A stretch of DNA of 64,000 nt from Heloderma charlesbogerti (lineage: Eukaryota > Chordata > Lepidosauria > Squamata > Helodermatidae), in NCBI GenBank assembly GCA_026122225.1, contig JANEZZ010001873.1:372001-436000 (forward strand), written 5' to 3'. The position numbers and the translations under genes are program-made. Under the pieces are notes generated by a model. That model made no database searches, was not told the DNA's origin, and saw only the letters and a list, made by a program, of their open reading frames with translations. Shown here piece by piece: positions 10,861 through 23,390 of the stretch. Within the stretch, counting starts at the first letter, position 1; each line of letters opens with the position of its first letter.

Positions 10861-12986
10861 CATAGGATTCATTTTTGATGAAAATGTTCAGGCTGATCTC
10901 ACATAGATATCAACATCCCCAAAATAATAGAGGCTACAGAAATACCCAAGAATATTTACAGCCATATTTAATGCATTTAGTAAAAAAAAGGAAAACAAAA
11001 ACATTGTGATTATATGGACAAATCCTAGAGCCTATCAAAGGATATATATGCAGACCCATTCCAACAACCATCATCACATACATTAGCATGTTTCCATATG
11101 TGTCTTGCTGTGACCATTCTGATATAGATCAACAGTGCCCCCCCCCCCAAGTTATTTTATGACTTGCCAGCTAGATGACTGACATCAGAAATGGAGCTTA
11201 TCTCTCCACTGGGCAAAACAGCAGTCCATCTGCAAAGGGGCCGGCTTACACTGATCTCAGATTCCCATAAATATGTGAGACTTCATTTTAAGTTTATCTC
11301 TTGAAACCCACCTAGATCAAGAGTCCACAGATGCTCTGTCTCAGACCCTCTTCTCTGCAATGAACTCTGGATATACTCTGATTCTACTCAAGTAGGTAAC
11401 ATATAAATAGATAAGATAGATTTACCTTACTGAGTAGCCTCATTCATGCATTATTAAAACTGGAAAACTCACCATGTGAACATGAAGTACGGCCACGTTG
11501 AATAGTCTCACCCACAGGTGGCACGTGGTGAGATGGAGGAGACCTTCACACGGAGCTTTCATTCCTGCGATTGAGATTGCTCCCTCATGGAAGTTTGTGG
11601 GCTCTTTACATGATGCCGTGACCCTCCAGGGTGTCTCCTGCACTAAATGCCCTTTGTTCTGTTTTTAAATAGATCACAGATAATGAGCTATCAAATTACC
11701 CCCGTTGTGTTCCGCTTGAGTTCCCTCCATGAAAAGAGGAAAAGTGGCAAGAAGAGGAGTGAGATAAGTGAAAGATAATGAAAGACTCAGATACAGGGAG
11801 AAGGAGAGGGAAAGGGGAGGGGGAAAAGTTGAAGCGGGTGAAAAAGGGAGTCATTGTCATCCTGCATTTAAAATGGCAGCAGAAAGCCCATTTTTAAATT
11901 CAGGATTTTAAACTGGTGTAGAGATGCCCATAGTCCCATCCCAAACATCCATGTGTACGTTGCAAATGTCTGTAGGGACAGGGGCTTCACATATACAACT
12001 GTACGTAAGAAGACCTTCATGCAAGTTCATGCTATATCGGTGTTCCGGCATGCATGGCCTTCGTGCATACAGCTGCACATTTGAAGGCCTCCTCCCAACA
12101 TTGTGTGCATGGACATTTGGGGTGGATCCTGTCCTGTCAGGTGTAAGGCCACTCAGTGCAGCCCCAGTCTTATGGGGAGTTTCCCAGTTTTAATAATGCA
12201 TGAATAGGACTATTTTTATTTGGAATTCTGTGTGCATGATTTTTGCTTTCCTGTTATTCCCTTTCCCCCCCTTCTATTCCCCTCCCCAACTTTCTTTTTA
12301 TCTCTGTTCATTTGGCTGCATTGTTTCAGAAAGGAATTTCTCACTAAACCCTTCCCTGTACAGGGACACTGTACAGTTGCTAAGCCCCCCCCCCCTTGTG
12401 TTCTTAGGATATTTCACAAGATTTTCTTGACTTCTGTGTTTTCTGGGCTTCAAGAAAACCCAAAGAACTTTCTCTTTTACTTTTATTTTTTTCTAGAGCT
12501 GGGCTGAAGGGTGTGTCCTTGGTAATAGGAAATAGACTCTTCCCAGGAAGCTAAACAGCTTATAATGTTCAGTCAAAGATTAGCTTGTGGTGCCAGCCTA
12601 TCAGAAACTCTTTTAGTGGCGGTGCAGGAATCCTTGTAAATTAGGGATCCACGAGTAGGAAAGCCATCTCCCCACTCTCAGATCCATAACACTTTCCCTT
12701 GCTAAGCCAAACTGACTGTACATTTTCATCAGGCTGTCAAAGTTGCCGACAATTTGTACCTGTGATATTGCAGTGAATTCTGGGACACATCTTCCATTTG
12801 TGTACAAAGCCAGTCATGCTGGAAGCAGTGTAAGAGTCCAGAGTCATGTGCTGGCTTTGTCATGACAACTGTGCATTAAAGCATACCACTTTCCAAGATC
12901 GTTGGATAGTTTGCATGTATAGCAACTCAAACCACAACTGATTGGTTCCAGCATAACTTTGAGCTTCCATTTTATATTTATCTATA
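10861..12986. other. intronic DNA, no gene seen
   Basis: About 2.1 kb without a recognisable gene or element. A C-run lies at 11140 and purine-rich DNA at 11730-11840. Confidence 0.5.
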
Positions 12987-13008
12987 GTGTGTGTGTGTGT
13001 GTGTGTGT
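12987..13008. repeat. (GT)n microsatellite
   Basis: Eleven GT units. Confidence 0.9.
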
Positions 13009-13270
13009 TACTGATGTCCTCGTTGTTTCCAGAGCTAAATTTTTATTACTAAATTACTAAATGTTTGGTTGTTTATTCTGCTTTGTGCATCAAGTCTGTA
13101 GCCAGCCATAAACAGGGTTTAAAGTTGCACATATTTCTGGCCCAATTTAGATGTAGCGCTCTATGTCTAAATAAACCATGGTTTAATATACTGAGAAGGA
13201 ACATTGTGCCCACATGTGCCCTCCCCGCTTTCCCTCCCCGCTCCCCTTTCATACAGATATGAAAGACTAA

Positions 13271-13680
13271 GAGCATAATCCTATTACCGAACTCGGAGGC
13301 ATATGATCTTCAGCTCCCCATCCTCCCACCCTGCATTTTTGCTAGATAGGCTTTTTTGCCTGTCTAGCAAAAGCATTTTGGAGGGGGAGGGAAAGAGGCT
13401 GAAGTGGCCCCATGATAGCTCATCTCCTGGCTTCTCCAATCTCCTCCCCTCCCCTCCCACCTTTCCCAACACCCCCTTTCCCCCCTCTTCGAGGTTGCGT
13501 TCCCAACCTCAGAGAGGCAGCCAGCACAGTGCTTTCTTTGTCAGCTGTGAGGGGGAAGGGGAGGAGGTGGATCACAGATTCCCCCCTCTGAGGTTGGAGT
13601 ACTGTCTCCAGCCTCGGTTCTGGCAGTCCAAGTATCCTATGGCCTCTCAGATGCTGTCTAGGGGCAACAGGATTGCTCCC
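13271..13680. mobile_element. Harbinger-like MITE, copy 3
   Basis: The left flank is TAA (13268-13270) and the left end GAGCATAATCC. The right end is GGATTGCTCCC at 13670-13680; the right flank reads tct, so one duplication copy has apparently mutated. The interior is GC-rich with long pyrimidine and purine runs that produce spurious open frames on both strands. Confidence 0.55.
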
Positions 13681-13691
13681 TCTGAGGTTTG

Positions 13692-13742
13692 TTAAACCAT
13701 AGTTTCCCAATACAGCTGAATTGGGAAATTATGGTTTAATCT
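13692..13742. repeat. perfect-looking short hairpin
   Basis: TTAAACCATAGTTTCCCAAT faces ATTGGGAAATTATGGTTTAA around an 8-base loop, with one mismatch. It is probably the remnant of a small palindromic MITE. Confidence 0.7.
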
Positions 13743-14791
13743 TTGTTTACAAACCAGGATCTGAAACCAGGATCATTACCTATGCCTGGGAGCCACAGAT
13801 AAGCTGCTCTGAGCTTCCGAAAGGTAGAAAAAGATAATTATAATAAATAAAAGTGTTTCACCCTGATTGAGTAATCTATCATGCATCCAAAGGTTCCTCT
13901 GCTGGGAGAAGGTAACTATGCACAGTAACGGGCTAAGTATAGATAGTCACACTACAAATTCCTATGTGGCAGCCTATCCTCATCAACTGTGAAGTCAGCA
14001 CCATGCTGACTTTCCATGCATTGGGGAAAAGTGCAATGATGAGGACTGGCAACTTGCTCTCTTTTAAAACTGAAATCTAATATCCATAGAATGTTCTGAC
14101 CCAGTGTGCTGTATATGAATACATCTAGGATTCAGTAGCAGGTTAATATTCTGTTAGACCAAAGCTTCAAGCCAAGATTTTCTGTCTATGTCTCTGATCT
14201 GAATATGTTGTTTCAAACCTCTCTTTGGGGGGTGGGGTGAGGGGGCATCATCTCATTGGAACCCTAGAATGTATTGCATTTACTTTCACAAAGCTGTGAT
14301 TGATGGAAAATCTAGAAGAGTCACCCTCTGATCTTAACACTATTTTGCTATGGCGGACTTGTGCATAGCCTTCCATGGTATCATTTTCACCTGCCTGTCC
14401 AGGAAGTTCCTTGGATTTCATTGGCAAGGAACTTTATAGCTCAGCTGTAGTTCGTGCTTCTTCTCCTTATATCTAAGTCCTGCAAGCTTCACTTTGCTTT
14501 TTAACTGTCAAGGGATATTAAATCATTAGAGAAATAAATTCTAATTCCATACGTGAGTCATCTGAGCTTTCATGGAAACCCACTAATGGTAAAGCCATTC
14601 TCAGCACCACAGCCATGTGCCCATAAATTTTGTATTTTGTACCCTGCACTTCCCCCTTCCCCACTGCCCTCTGTGTAGTCTTAGATGAAACATATTCAGA
14701 CAGAAAGTGCTACAAGATTTACATCAATTTGATAAGTAAATGCAAACATGGCAAAGCTATAATGTAATGGATTTCTTATATTTTCAGTCTC
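13743..14791. other. intronic DNA, no gene seen
   Basis: No recognisable coding region or element. Confidence 0.5.
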
Positions 14792-14794
14792 TAA

Positions 14795-15328
14795 GGGTGC
14801 AAAGGTATAGGTTGTGCGCTCATTGGGTAGAAGCTTCCAATCTCAGAGGCTTCCAAGTGTCCAATGCACCGCAAGGCTGTTGCCGACAGGGTGGAAGGAC
14901 CAATGGAAGCAATTTTTGCCTCTCCATCCTCCTTTGCTTCCCCCCACCCCCACCCCCCACCGCCCTCTAGACAGGCCTCTGAGGGTGTCTACTGAAGCCG
15001 TGCTGGCAGGGGCAGGACTGCGGCTGGAGAGGCCATTGATCATGATCTGACCTCTCCTCTCCTCTCCCCTCCCCTCCCCTCCCCTCCCCTCCCTGCCCAC
15101 TGCAAGATCCTCTTTCAGACATCTCCAAGGTCCTCCAAGGCTGCTTTTGCGACCTTGTAATGCAGGCACCATGGTTCTTTCCACCGTGGAGGGGAGGGGA
15201 GGGGGTGGGAACAGGTTCCAGAGTCCCCCTTCTGAGGTCATAGCAGTATCTATGGCCTTGGAGGGGGAAATCTGAAGAAATCTTATGGTCCCTGGGATAC
15301 TCTCCAGGGACCATAGGATTGCTGTTCC
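14795..15328. mobile_element. Harbinger-like MITE, copy 4 (decayed)
   Basis: Left flank TAA (14792-14794), left end GGGTGCAAAGG. The right end holds the family phrase ccataggattgct and a hairpin of tggtccctgggata / ctctccagggacca (15285-15313). The interior contains a (CTCCC)n tract at about 15053-15095. The right border is blurred by the neighbouring CR1. Confidence 0.45.
15053..15095. repeat. (CTCCC)n simple repeat
   Basis: Pentanucleotide pyrimidine repeats of CCTCT/CCCCT type inside MITE copy 4. Confidence 0.85.
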
Positions 15329-15332
15329 TGTT

Positions 15333-17570
15333 ATAAGAATATAGGAAGAGCCATGGGTATGGACCCAGTCCAGCATTCCATTCTCAAAGTGGCCAACCAG
15401 CTCTCAACCAGGAACCCACAAGCAAGACACAAGTGCAACAGCTCTCTTGCGCACATATTCCCCAGCAACAGGTGTACACTGTCTTTAATACTGGAGGTAG
15501 CACATAGCGATCAGGACTAGTAGCCATTGATAGCCTTCTCCAGGAATTTGTCTAACCCCCTTTTATAGCCATCCAAATTGGTGGCCATCACTACATGTTG
15601 TGGTAGCAAATTCTATGTTTAACTATGCACTGTGTGAAGAAGTACTTCCTTTTATCTGTCCTATTAATATTTTTATTGTGATTTTAACAAAACAAAACAA
15701 ATTGTGAAGAAGTCTTTCTTTTATCTGTCCTGAATCTGTCCCACCAAGCAGCTTCATGGGATCACCCTGGGTTCTAGTATTATGACACAGGGAGAAAAAT
15801 GTCTCCCTATCCACATTCTCCACAACATGCATAATTTTGTACACCTCTATTATGTCTCCCCTTACCCTCCTTTTTTACAAGCTAAGCAATCCCAGCTATT
15901 GTAACCTTCCCTCACAGGGGAGATGCTGCAGCCCCTTGATCATTTTAGTTGCCCCTTTCTGCACTTTTTCCAGCTCTACCATATCTTTTTGTAGGAGTGG
16001 TGACCAGAAAGATACACAGTATTCTAAGTGTGGTTGCACCATAGATTTGTATAAAGACAGTATGATATTGGCAGTTTTATTCTCAGTTCCCTTCCTAATT
16101 ATGCCGAATGTGGAGTTTGCCTTTTTTACAGTGGCTGCACACTGGGTTGACATTTTCATTGAGCTGTCCACCACAACCTCAAGATCTCTTTCTTGGTTGG
16201 TCATTGCTAGCTCAGATCCCATCAGGTTATATTTGAAGTTGGGATTGTTTGCCCCAGTGTGCATCACTTTACACTTGCTTACATTGAACTGCATTTGCCA
16301 TTTGGATGCCCATTCTCCCAGTTTGGAGAGATCCTTTTCGAGCTTCTCACAATCCCTTTTTGTTTTAACCACTTAGGGAGCAATCCTATCTAGATAAGCG
16401 GCCGCCTCCGAACTTGGAGGCAACTGCCTATTCAAAGTAGGGCAGGAGAACCATGGAGGGGATTGTTCCCTCCGCACTTCTCCTGCCCTGCTTTTTCAGC
16501 TAGTCAGCCAATTGTGGCTGTCTAGCCACGGGAGGATGGAGTGGGGAAGGAGGCTGCTGTACGATCGATGAAAAAGCAGGGCAGGAGAAGTGCGGAGGGA
16601 ACAATCCCCTCCATGGTTCTCCTGCCCTACTTTGGATAGGCGGTCGCCTCCGAGTTCGGAGGTGGCCGCTTATCTAGATAGGATTGCTCCATAGGATGTG
16701 TTGTACAGGCAGTTACGCCCTCCCCACCCTGGAACACCCCCAGCCAAGCCCCTTTCTGGCCACTCCGTGTTCCTCTTGTGAGCACAGAGGATGGGGCTGT
16801 TCCGTGCTATCTCCAAGGCAGCGCAGAAGTGGGAGGAGGTCAGTTCTCCGGGAACGAACCTCGGAGCGCAGGCTCCAAGGTCGGTTCCCAGAAAACAACA
16901 TATCCTGTGGCTGTCCAGCTGCTGTCTAGCAGCCACAGGATTGCTCCCTTATTCCATGACTGCTAAGTTTGCTCAGTAGTCTTTGATGAGGGACTTTGAT
17001 AAAAGCCTTTCGGAAGACCAAGTAAACAATGACTACCAGATCACCCCTATCTACACGTTTATTCTCAAACAACTCTAAAAGGTTAATGAGACAGGATTTA
17101 CCTTTACAGAAGCTATGTTGATTCTTTCTCAGCAGGGCTTGTCATTCTATATGCTTACTAATTTTATCTTTAATAATGCTTTCAACCAATTTACCTGGAA
17201 CGGCTCCCTTTTTCAAAATTGGTGTGACATTGGCTATCTTCCAGTACAGAGGCTGATCTTAGGGACATGTTGCATGTTTGGTTAGAAGATCAGCAATTTC
17301 ATATTTGAGATCTTTAAGAACTCTAGGATGGATACCATCTGGGCCCGGTGATTTATTTACTTTCAGTTTGTCAATAAGGCTGAATACTTCATCTTTTGTT
17401 ACCACTATTTGCCTCACTTCCTCAGACTCCCTTCCTGAAAACATCAGTTCAGGCACAGGTATCTGTCCTATCTCTTCAGCAGTGAGAATAATTCATTAAG
17501 CTTCTGTGCAATCTCCTTGTCCTCCTTTAGTAATCCTTTAACTCCATTGTCATCCAACAGTCCACATATG
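15333..17570 (-). mobile_element. decayed 5'-truncated CR1 LINE, interrupted by a MITE
   Basis: The CR1 3' end lies at the left (ataagaatataggaagagcc, in reverse). Minus-strand reading at 15896-16372 gives the CR1 reverse transcriptase C-terminal region (LGEWASKWQMQFN, SKCKVMHTG, PHLEYCVSFWSP). At 17259-17456 it gives the upstream motif NKSPGPDGIHPRVLKDL. A Harbinger-like MITE splits it at 16376-16948. The core between AFDK and DCEKL, which should hold the FADD/YADD motif (about 240 bp), is not visible on either side of the MITE. A 28-bp direct repeat (15635-15663 and 15703-15730) flanks a short insertion. Confidence 0.8.
16376..16948. mobile_element. Harbinger-like MITE, copy 5 (best preserved, with internal palindrome)
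   Basis: Perfect TTA duplications lie at 16373-16375 and 16949-16951. The termini GGGAGCAATCC and GGATTGCTCCC are perfect 11-bp inverted repeats. The left 313 bp (16376-16688) form their own palindrome, with arms of about 120 bp pairing cctatctagataagcggccg with its inverse and centred near 16533. The element therefore looks like one copy with a duplicated inverted left end. No protein frame is credible. The insertion lies inside CR1. Confidence 0.7.
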
Positions 17571-18565
17571 TAACATATGTAATTTTAAAATGTTCTCTAC
17601 ATATACTTTCTCCTCCTTTTTGAAAGTGATGTCTTTGACTAGGCCTCTTAGGAAGGCAATATAGCAATCTGCTATATAAGATATATGAATCTTGCATTGT
17701 ATTGACCATTCTGTCTCCATTTTGAATGTATGGTCCTTATCTTCCTTGCTGTACTTGTACTGGGTCATGAGATTATGGATTCCAGACTATTTGGGTATGT
17801 ATCTAAATCTCTTAAAACTTATTGCAAAGATTCTCTTGATCATCAAGGTGTGCCTTCCTCCAGTACTGACCCAACTGATCGCATGGCACTATTAAAACTC
17901 CAAACTGAGCTAAGATGGCTTGAACAAGTGACACCACTTTTGTTTTAAACAGGGAGGGCAAAGTAGAAGTATGAAGATAATGGGGGAGAAAGAGAGACAC
18001 TTCACATTGATACTGGTTTGTGACTTTTCCTGAACAAAACCCAACAAAAATAGTGAGAAAAAATTATGTTTGTGCTTCTAATTTCCCCAACCCCTTTTAA
18101 AAATATTGGTTGCAGACAGTTTTCTCACTTGGAATTGCTCATAAATTCTGCAAAAACATATCCCACAGCTACCACCAATTTTGACAGATCTGGGGAACGA
18201 AGTCTTTCCCTACTTGACCCCCTTCTTTACAAGGATCCTCCACTCCCAAGAATCCTGATAGCCTGCAATCACAGGCTGATGCTCAGCTGACTGGGGAGTT
18301 TCTAAACTCTGTTTCAAAGGATCCCTGCCTTCAGCCCAGCTCTAGAAAAATAAAAAGAGAGGCACTTTGGAATTACTTTCCCGAATCCCAGAGAACACCA
18401 CATTTTATAGAATTCTTAAGGTTCCCCTTGTGTTCCGCGGGGTCTGCCAGTATGGAAAATCACACCTCCTGATTCATCACATGGTTCTGTATTAGAACTG
18501 TAGTTTGATAGGAGTGCTTAGAATTTGGTGTTAGAAATCTGTAACCCACACATGCATGCCTTAGT
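17571..18565. other. intronic DNA, no gene seen
   Basis: No recognisable gene or element. Confidence 0.5.
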
Positions 18566-18756
18566 GCTACATAGGAAGCTGCCTTACCCCAGGTAGCCCA
18601 GTATTCTCTATTGTGACTGGAAGTGGCTCTCCAGGGTCTCAGGCAAGGGTCTTCCACATCACCTTGTACCTGATCCTACAGGCTGGAGATGCCAGGAATT
18701 TAACCTGGGATCTTCTGTATGCAAAGCATGTACTCTACCTCTGAGCTATGATGCTT
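18566..18756 (-). mobile_element. tRNA-derived SINE, antisense
   Basis: In reverse the head reads like a tRNA 5' half (catagctcagaggtagagta then catgctttgcatacagaa) with a B-box-like aggttaaattcctgg. It is followed by a unique body and a tail (ggcagcttcctatgtagc) resembling CR1 3' ends. This suggests CR1-driven mobilisation. It is not a functional tRNA gene. Confidence 0.65.
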
Positions 18757-18867
18757 CCTCCGAGTTCCCTGAGGAGAAGGAATGACTATTAAATCACTTT
18801 GTATGCAGTACAGATAGATATACACTGAGAAAGACAGAGAGAGAAGGAGAGAGACAGATATGTTGGG

Positions 18868-18947
18868 TTGTATCCAATGTTACCCCAAGTCCCATTCATC
18901 TCAGTTGGTCTACTCTAAGTAGGACTAACATTGGGTACAGCCCATTA
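18868..18947. repeat. short palindromic MITE, family P2
   Basis: The termini gggttgtatccaatgttacc and ggactaacattgggtacagc are inverted copies around ctcagttggtctactctaag. Confidence 0.65.
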
Positions 18948-18952
18948 ACAGC

Positions 18953-19034
18953 ACAATCCTACAACACCTACTTAAAAGTAAGTTCCATTCAGTTCAATGG
19001 ATTTTACATCCAGGTAAATGGGTATAGGATTGAT
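18953..19034. repeat. short palindromic MITE, family P1
   Basis: The hairpin around ccattcagttcaatgg is bounded by caatcctacaac and ggtataggattg. Confidence 0.6.
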
Positions 19035-20056
19035 GCCTCAAAACCTAGACCTATGTTGCAGGTCAGGGTTAAAGATTGGTCCCAGGATGGGTCTAAAAGG
19101 TTGAAGACAGACAAAATGGCACAGTCAATCTCATGTGTTAATCAAACTATGTACTCAACAAGGTCACAAATGAAAACTTAACTTTTACAGAAATTCAGAG
19201 TGGTTTTTGAATATGACTGTGTTGCTATAACATAAACTGCAAATGTGGAAGGGTTATGCAGGAAAACATATGCTGGACCCATCTCACAATATCTTGATCA
19301 AAAGATGGAAGACCAAAATGGTGAAGAACTATGAAAGGCACAGAGCCTCATTCATTTCTAAACACAAATTTGGGTATGACTTTTGTGTGCGTAAGCACTG
19401 CAACAGGACAATTTGATAGCAAAAGATACTTGACTAACTTACAACTAATTCTAATTCAGAACCATACTTTAAATCAGTATCTTTACTATTTTTCATGAGA
19501 TACCCACTTTGGCTCCAGGCAACACCTTCGAGGCCACCTGGCAGCTTTTCCTGGGCAGTGGGGGGTGGGGTGGGCTTTCCTCTTCCTTCCCCTTCATCAA
19601 ACAGTGATGCTACGCATCAAGCTTGGTTCGAGGACTTTCAAGCCTCTCCTGTTCACTCCATGTCATTCATGTAAGGCCTTATCAGTCAGTTAACCTTCAG
19701 GCAAATTCTGACAGTCTTGAGTGGTTTGGGGATTTGAATGGATCTTTTTCTTGTCACTGAGAGACTGTTCTGTTCTATTCAGTGCTGCAAAATCTCCCAG
19801 CACATGTCCATGTTGCTCCCTCTCATCTGCACATTCAGTTTCCTCCTCCTCCATCACAGCTAATTGCCTGACCATTCTCTCTTCTCTCCACCACCACCCT
19901 GCCCCCACAGCCACCATACAGCTGTGGAATGACAGGTGTGCTGACCCCCAACCCTGAAGCCTCCTCCAGTAACCCAGATCACAGGAGCTGGTCTACCACT
20001 AAAGCAAACACCAAGGCAAAGTTAGAGAGCCCCTGCTGAGAGTAAGCAGTTACTGA

Positions 20057-20087
<31 letters not shown>

Positions 20088-22186
20088 AAGAGAGTTGGAG
20101 AGCAGCACTTGTGGTAACTGAGAGCCACCAGTGGCCCTCAGCCCTTGCAGTGAAGAATACTGCTTTAAAATCAAGCTGGAACTTATTCAAAAGAAGCTTG
20201 TTTTCTAATGACCCAACTCATACAAAATACTTCCTCAGGCTAGCTGTTATTAAGTTGTAAGTGTCACATTGTAAAAACACTTCAGTATTAGAAAAGAATG
20301 TACTGATTTGCTTATCATAAGCTCTAATAGCTCGAGGTCCCTTGAATTTATAAGTACAAAGCACACAGAAGTTGCTTGTTCATCTAAGCCTAATGTCCGT
20401 TCTGCTGGAATTCCAGATAGTGGCCGTCTGCTGAAACATGAGTTCAGTAACCAAATATAGACGAGAAGGGTAGGAATTACATAGTCAGAGAAGACAGATG
20501 TAACTCAGAGGCCACAGTCACCTCAATGCCTACTGTGGACCAAGTGATCTTGAATGAATAGCTAAAGCAACTTCCAGCTTTCTTAGTCAAAAGGGGGAAG
20601 AGCTTCCATGCCTGAATCTGATTCTATATGAAATTCTCCATACTGGCTTAAGATCTGAAAGGTTTGTATGGTCCTTTTGGATTTTTAAATTAAATATAAT
20701 TCATTCTGTGTAGTGAATATTAAGTCCATAGATCAATGTTATTGTACATTTTGCTACACATTAAGAGATTTCATTGACTATTGCCGTTTTTCCTGAGTGC
20801 ATATTTTTAAAGCATCACGTTTTTTATTTTCTAAAAAATTTATAGCCATAATTAATTGCTTGTATTTTTATCCTTTCCATTTGCTTTTCTAATTGCACCA
20901 AGAAAGTCAGACTTACACAGTTATTTTTAATACTGTTCAACACTGTATTTATTATTTATTTTTCACCTTCACTTGATGGTTTATTAGTCTCCATTTAACA
21001 GGTCTATGATGACATATTTATAACTGATTTTTTCAGTGTATTGTCTAAAGTTTCTGTGATTTTATCATTACTTCTTCTAAAATATAACATTTAAACCTAA
21101 CAATGTTATAAAGAATCAAGAAAAGCATGTATTAAAAGTTTGGCTATATTTAATGTTAACTATTTTTTTTATCAAACTGTATAGTATATTGTTTTACCAT
21201 CACTATTAAACTTGTTAGAGGGATGAGGAAAGCATTTATAAATATGCTGCTGTCTAATCAGAACAGTCTAGAAATAGCTCATAGGCTAGTTCTAATTATG
21301 ATCATGTATGCTATTTGATAGGGTTTAACTAGATTAGTTATGATTTAAAGAAGCAGGGTCTTGGCAAAAGAAAAATGGATTTCCTGGATGACACCATAGA
21401 GCTATACATTCGGGCCCTAATCCAACACAGAATTAAGGGTACATAATCCCCACTGAAAGAAATGGGTGGGCTACAAGACCTTAAATCAAAGCTCACCAAT
21501 TTCATTATGGTTGGAGGTTTGATGCTTTTATAAGCATCAAAATAAGTGGTCAAATGCTACGAGGAACCAAACAACCGTGGCTTCCAAAATGGAACTTGGC
21601 ATTTTGTTCAACGCTGAGACCCTCAGGTGATCTAGCCTCATTGCCAGGTGCCAGATTATTTGCATAGAAACCTGTTCTAGGCAGCTGCAATCAGATTATC
21701 TGACTGTCTGGATTAGAATTCAGACATATCCTTTCTTTGAGTAAGTGACTGACCTACTTAAAAGTAAATGAAGACATGTTTTTGCCTGCTGCCTTTTATT
21801 GAGCGCTGGATTCCACAATGAATGCAAACCTGATTTCAATGAGCCTGAAGCATACCTCTCTCTCCTTTCGCTGATTTGCTGTCCCACTGGAAGGAGCTTC
21901 ATCCTTCTGTTCATTCTCTTTGTCCTTAGCCCCATTCCACATAGGTTCAAGGCTCAAGTGAATTGTGGCAGTCCCTGCTTACACAGAATATTGTATGTGT
22001 ACTTGGGCCTCACAGAGATTTGAGTCACTTACCACTGTGATGAAACAAATAATCTTAGCAGGATGCCAAGCAGGATATTTAATACAAATTGAAAGCTTTT
22101 GAAAATTAGTAATAACAATATACCATTTATAACCGTTCTTAAGATTGGGCATATTTTTAAAGTATTAAGAGGAGAATTACAAAAAA
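19035..22186. other. intronic DNA, no gene seen
   Basis: About 3.1 kb, AT-rich from 20640 to 21260, with a (GA)n tract at 20055-20095. No frame with family features. Confidence 0.5.
20055..20095. repeat. (GA)n microsatellite
   Basis: GA units with two AA interruptions. Confidence 0.9.
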
Positions 22187-22262
22187 AGTGGATTGCATCC
22201 AATGTTAGTCATCCCTTTCAATGGGTCTTCTCTAACCAGGACTAAGACTGGATACAACCCAC
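22187..22262. repeat. short palindromic MITE, family P2
   Basis: tggattgcatccaatgttag at the left and actaagactggatacaaccc at the right are inverted copies around ttcaatgggtct. Confidence 0.6.
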
Positions 22263-23198
22263 TGAAAATAAAAACTTTAGAATCATCCAACCAAAGTGGA
22301 ACACTCTTATGTCCTACTGGTTTCAACTACAGAGTTAAAGACATACTGAAAGCCCCTTTGTGCGTTCTACATATGAAGGGGGCTCCACACACTTATGAAA
22401 AAGTAGGGCTGCACCTGCATCGCAAGGATCAACAGACCTTCCCGCTCAGTGTCCACATGTAGAGCACGGGCATCTTAAAAGGGGAAGCCTACATGCTATC
22501 TCTTTCCATATCATGTTGAGGTCTATTCGCATACAGCTCTATGCTTCCATGCTTCAAACATCCATGCTCAATGCATGGACATGCACAAGGGCAGTGCTGC
22601 TCACAATGTAGGGGATGGCCAGTGACAAGGCTTCACTTCCCTTTAATTTCTTGGTGCCTACTTCATGCATATAATGTGTGAAGGGGGCTAAAATGTCTTC
22701 CACTGATATCAATGGGACTTAAAAGGGCTGAAATTTGTTCAGATTGTGCCCTTCATACATATATGAGACATAAAATCTCAAGTTCAATCTTGATTTCCTG
22801 ACATTTAATGAAGATGCTTTGACAGCTGAGCCTCTAGAACAAAGTTTAAATCCAAAGTTCCCATGCGCACATCAATGCGCATACTGATGAGTGGATTCTC
22901 ATTCATGCAGGCTTCCCTATTTACTTCAATAGTAGGAGCAGGTGTGTGACTGTAGAGTGATGCAAAATGTTCAGTCCCTCCATCAAAATGAATGTAGAAG
23001 CCCCTGCATATGTTCTAGCTTTGTGTCTGTACTAAACCTCCCGTATGGGCAAGTAGCTTCTGTACTTGACTGCGAATGTTGTGTTTAATGTCACATATTC
23101 TTTTCTAAAGTTGTCAAGCTACAGTATGTTAAGCTGCATATAGTTTAAAGCATTTGTTAGTAACTTGGTACTGTAGTTTGTCACACAAAGTGGATTAT
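22263..23198. other. intronic DNA, no gene seen
   Basis: No recognisable gene or element. Confidence 0.5.
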
Positions 23199-23390
23199 GC
23201 TACCTCCAATATCTGAGGAAGTATGCCTATGCATACCAGTCGCTGGGGAACAAGGGCAGGAGGGTGCTGTTGCATTCATGTCTGGCTTGTGGGTCTCCCG
23301 TCGATAGCTGGTTGGCCATGGTGTGAAAAGAATGTTGGACTAGACGGACCCTTGATCTGATCCAGAATGGCTCTTCTTATGTTCTTATAA
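23199..23390 (+). mobile_element. CR1 LINE 3' terminus, sense
   Basis: The CR1 3' UTR ends with agaatgttggactagacgga, cccttgatctgatccag, then the octamer-type tail ttcttatgttcttat. It is one of the few sense-oriented LINE pieces in the window. Confidence 0.7.

Noticed and set aside
13284..13710. Open frames on both strands of 62-130 codons
   Set aside because: Produced by GC-rich purine/pyrimidine runs inside a Harbinger-like MITE.
14814..15376. Pro-rich and Gly-rich open frames up to 177 codons
   Set aside because: Low-complexity translation of the (CTCCC)n tract and MITE copy 4.
15837..16376. 179-codon + strand frame rich in Ser and Phe
   Set aside because: Antisense to the CR1 reverse transcriptase C-terminal region, which explains the openness.
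18700..18756. Possible tRNA gene
   Set aside because: The tRNA-like half belongs to a SINE; no full cloverleaf or 3' half is present.
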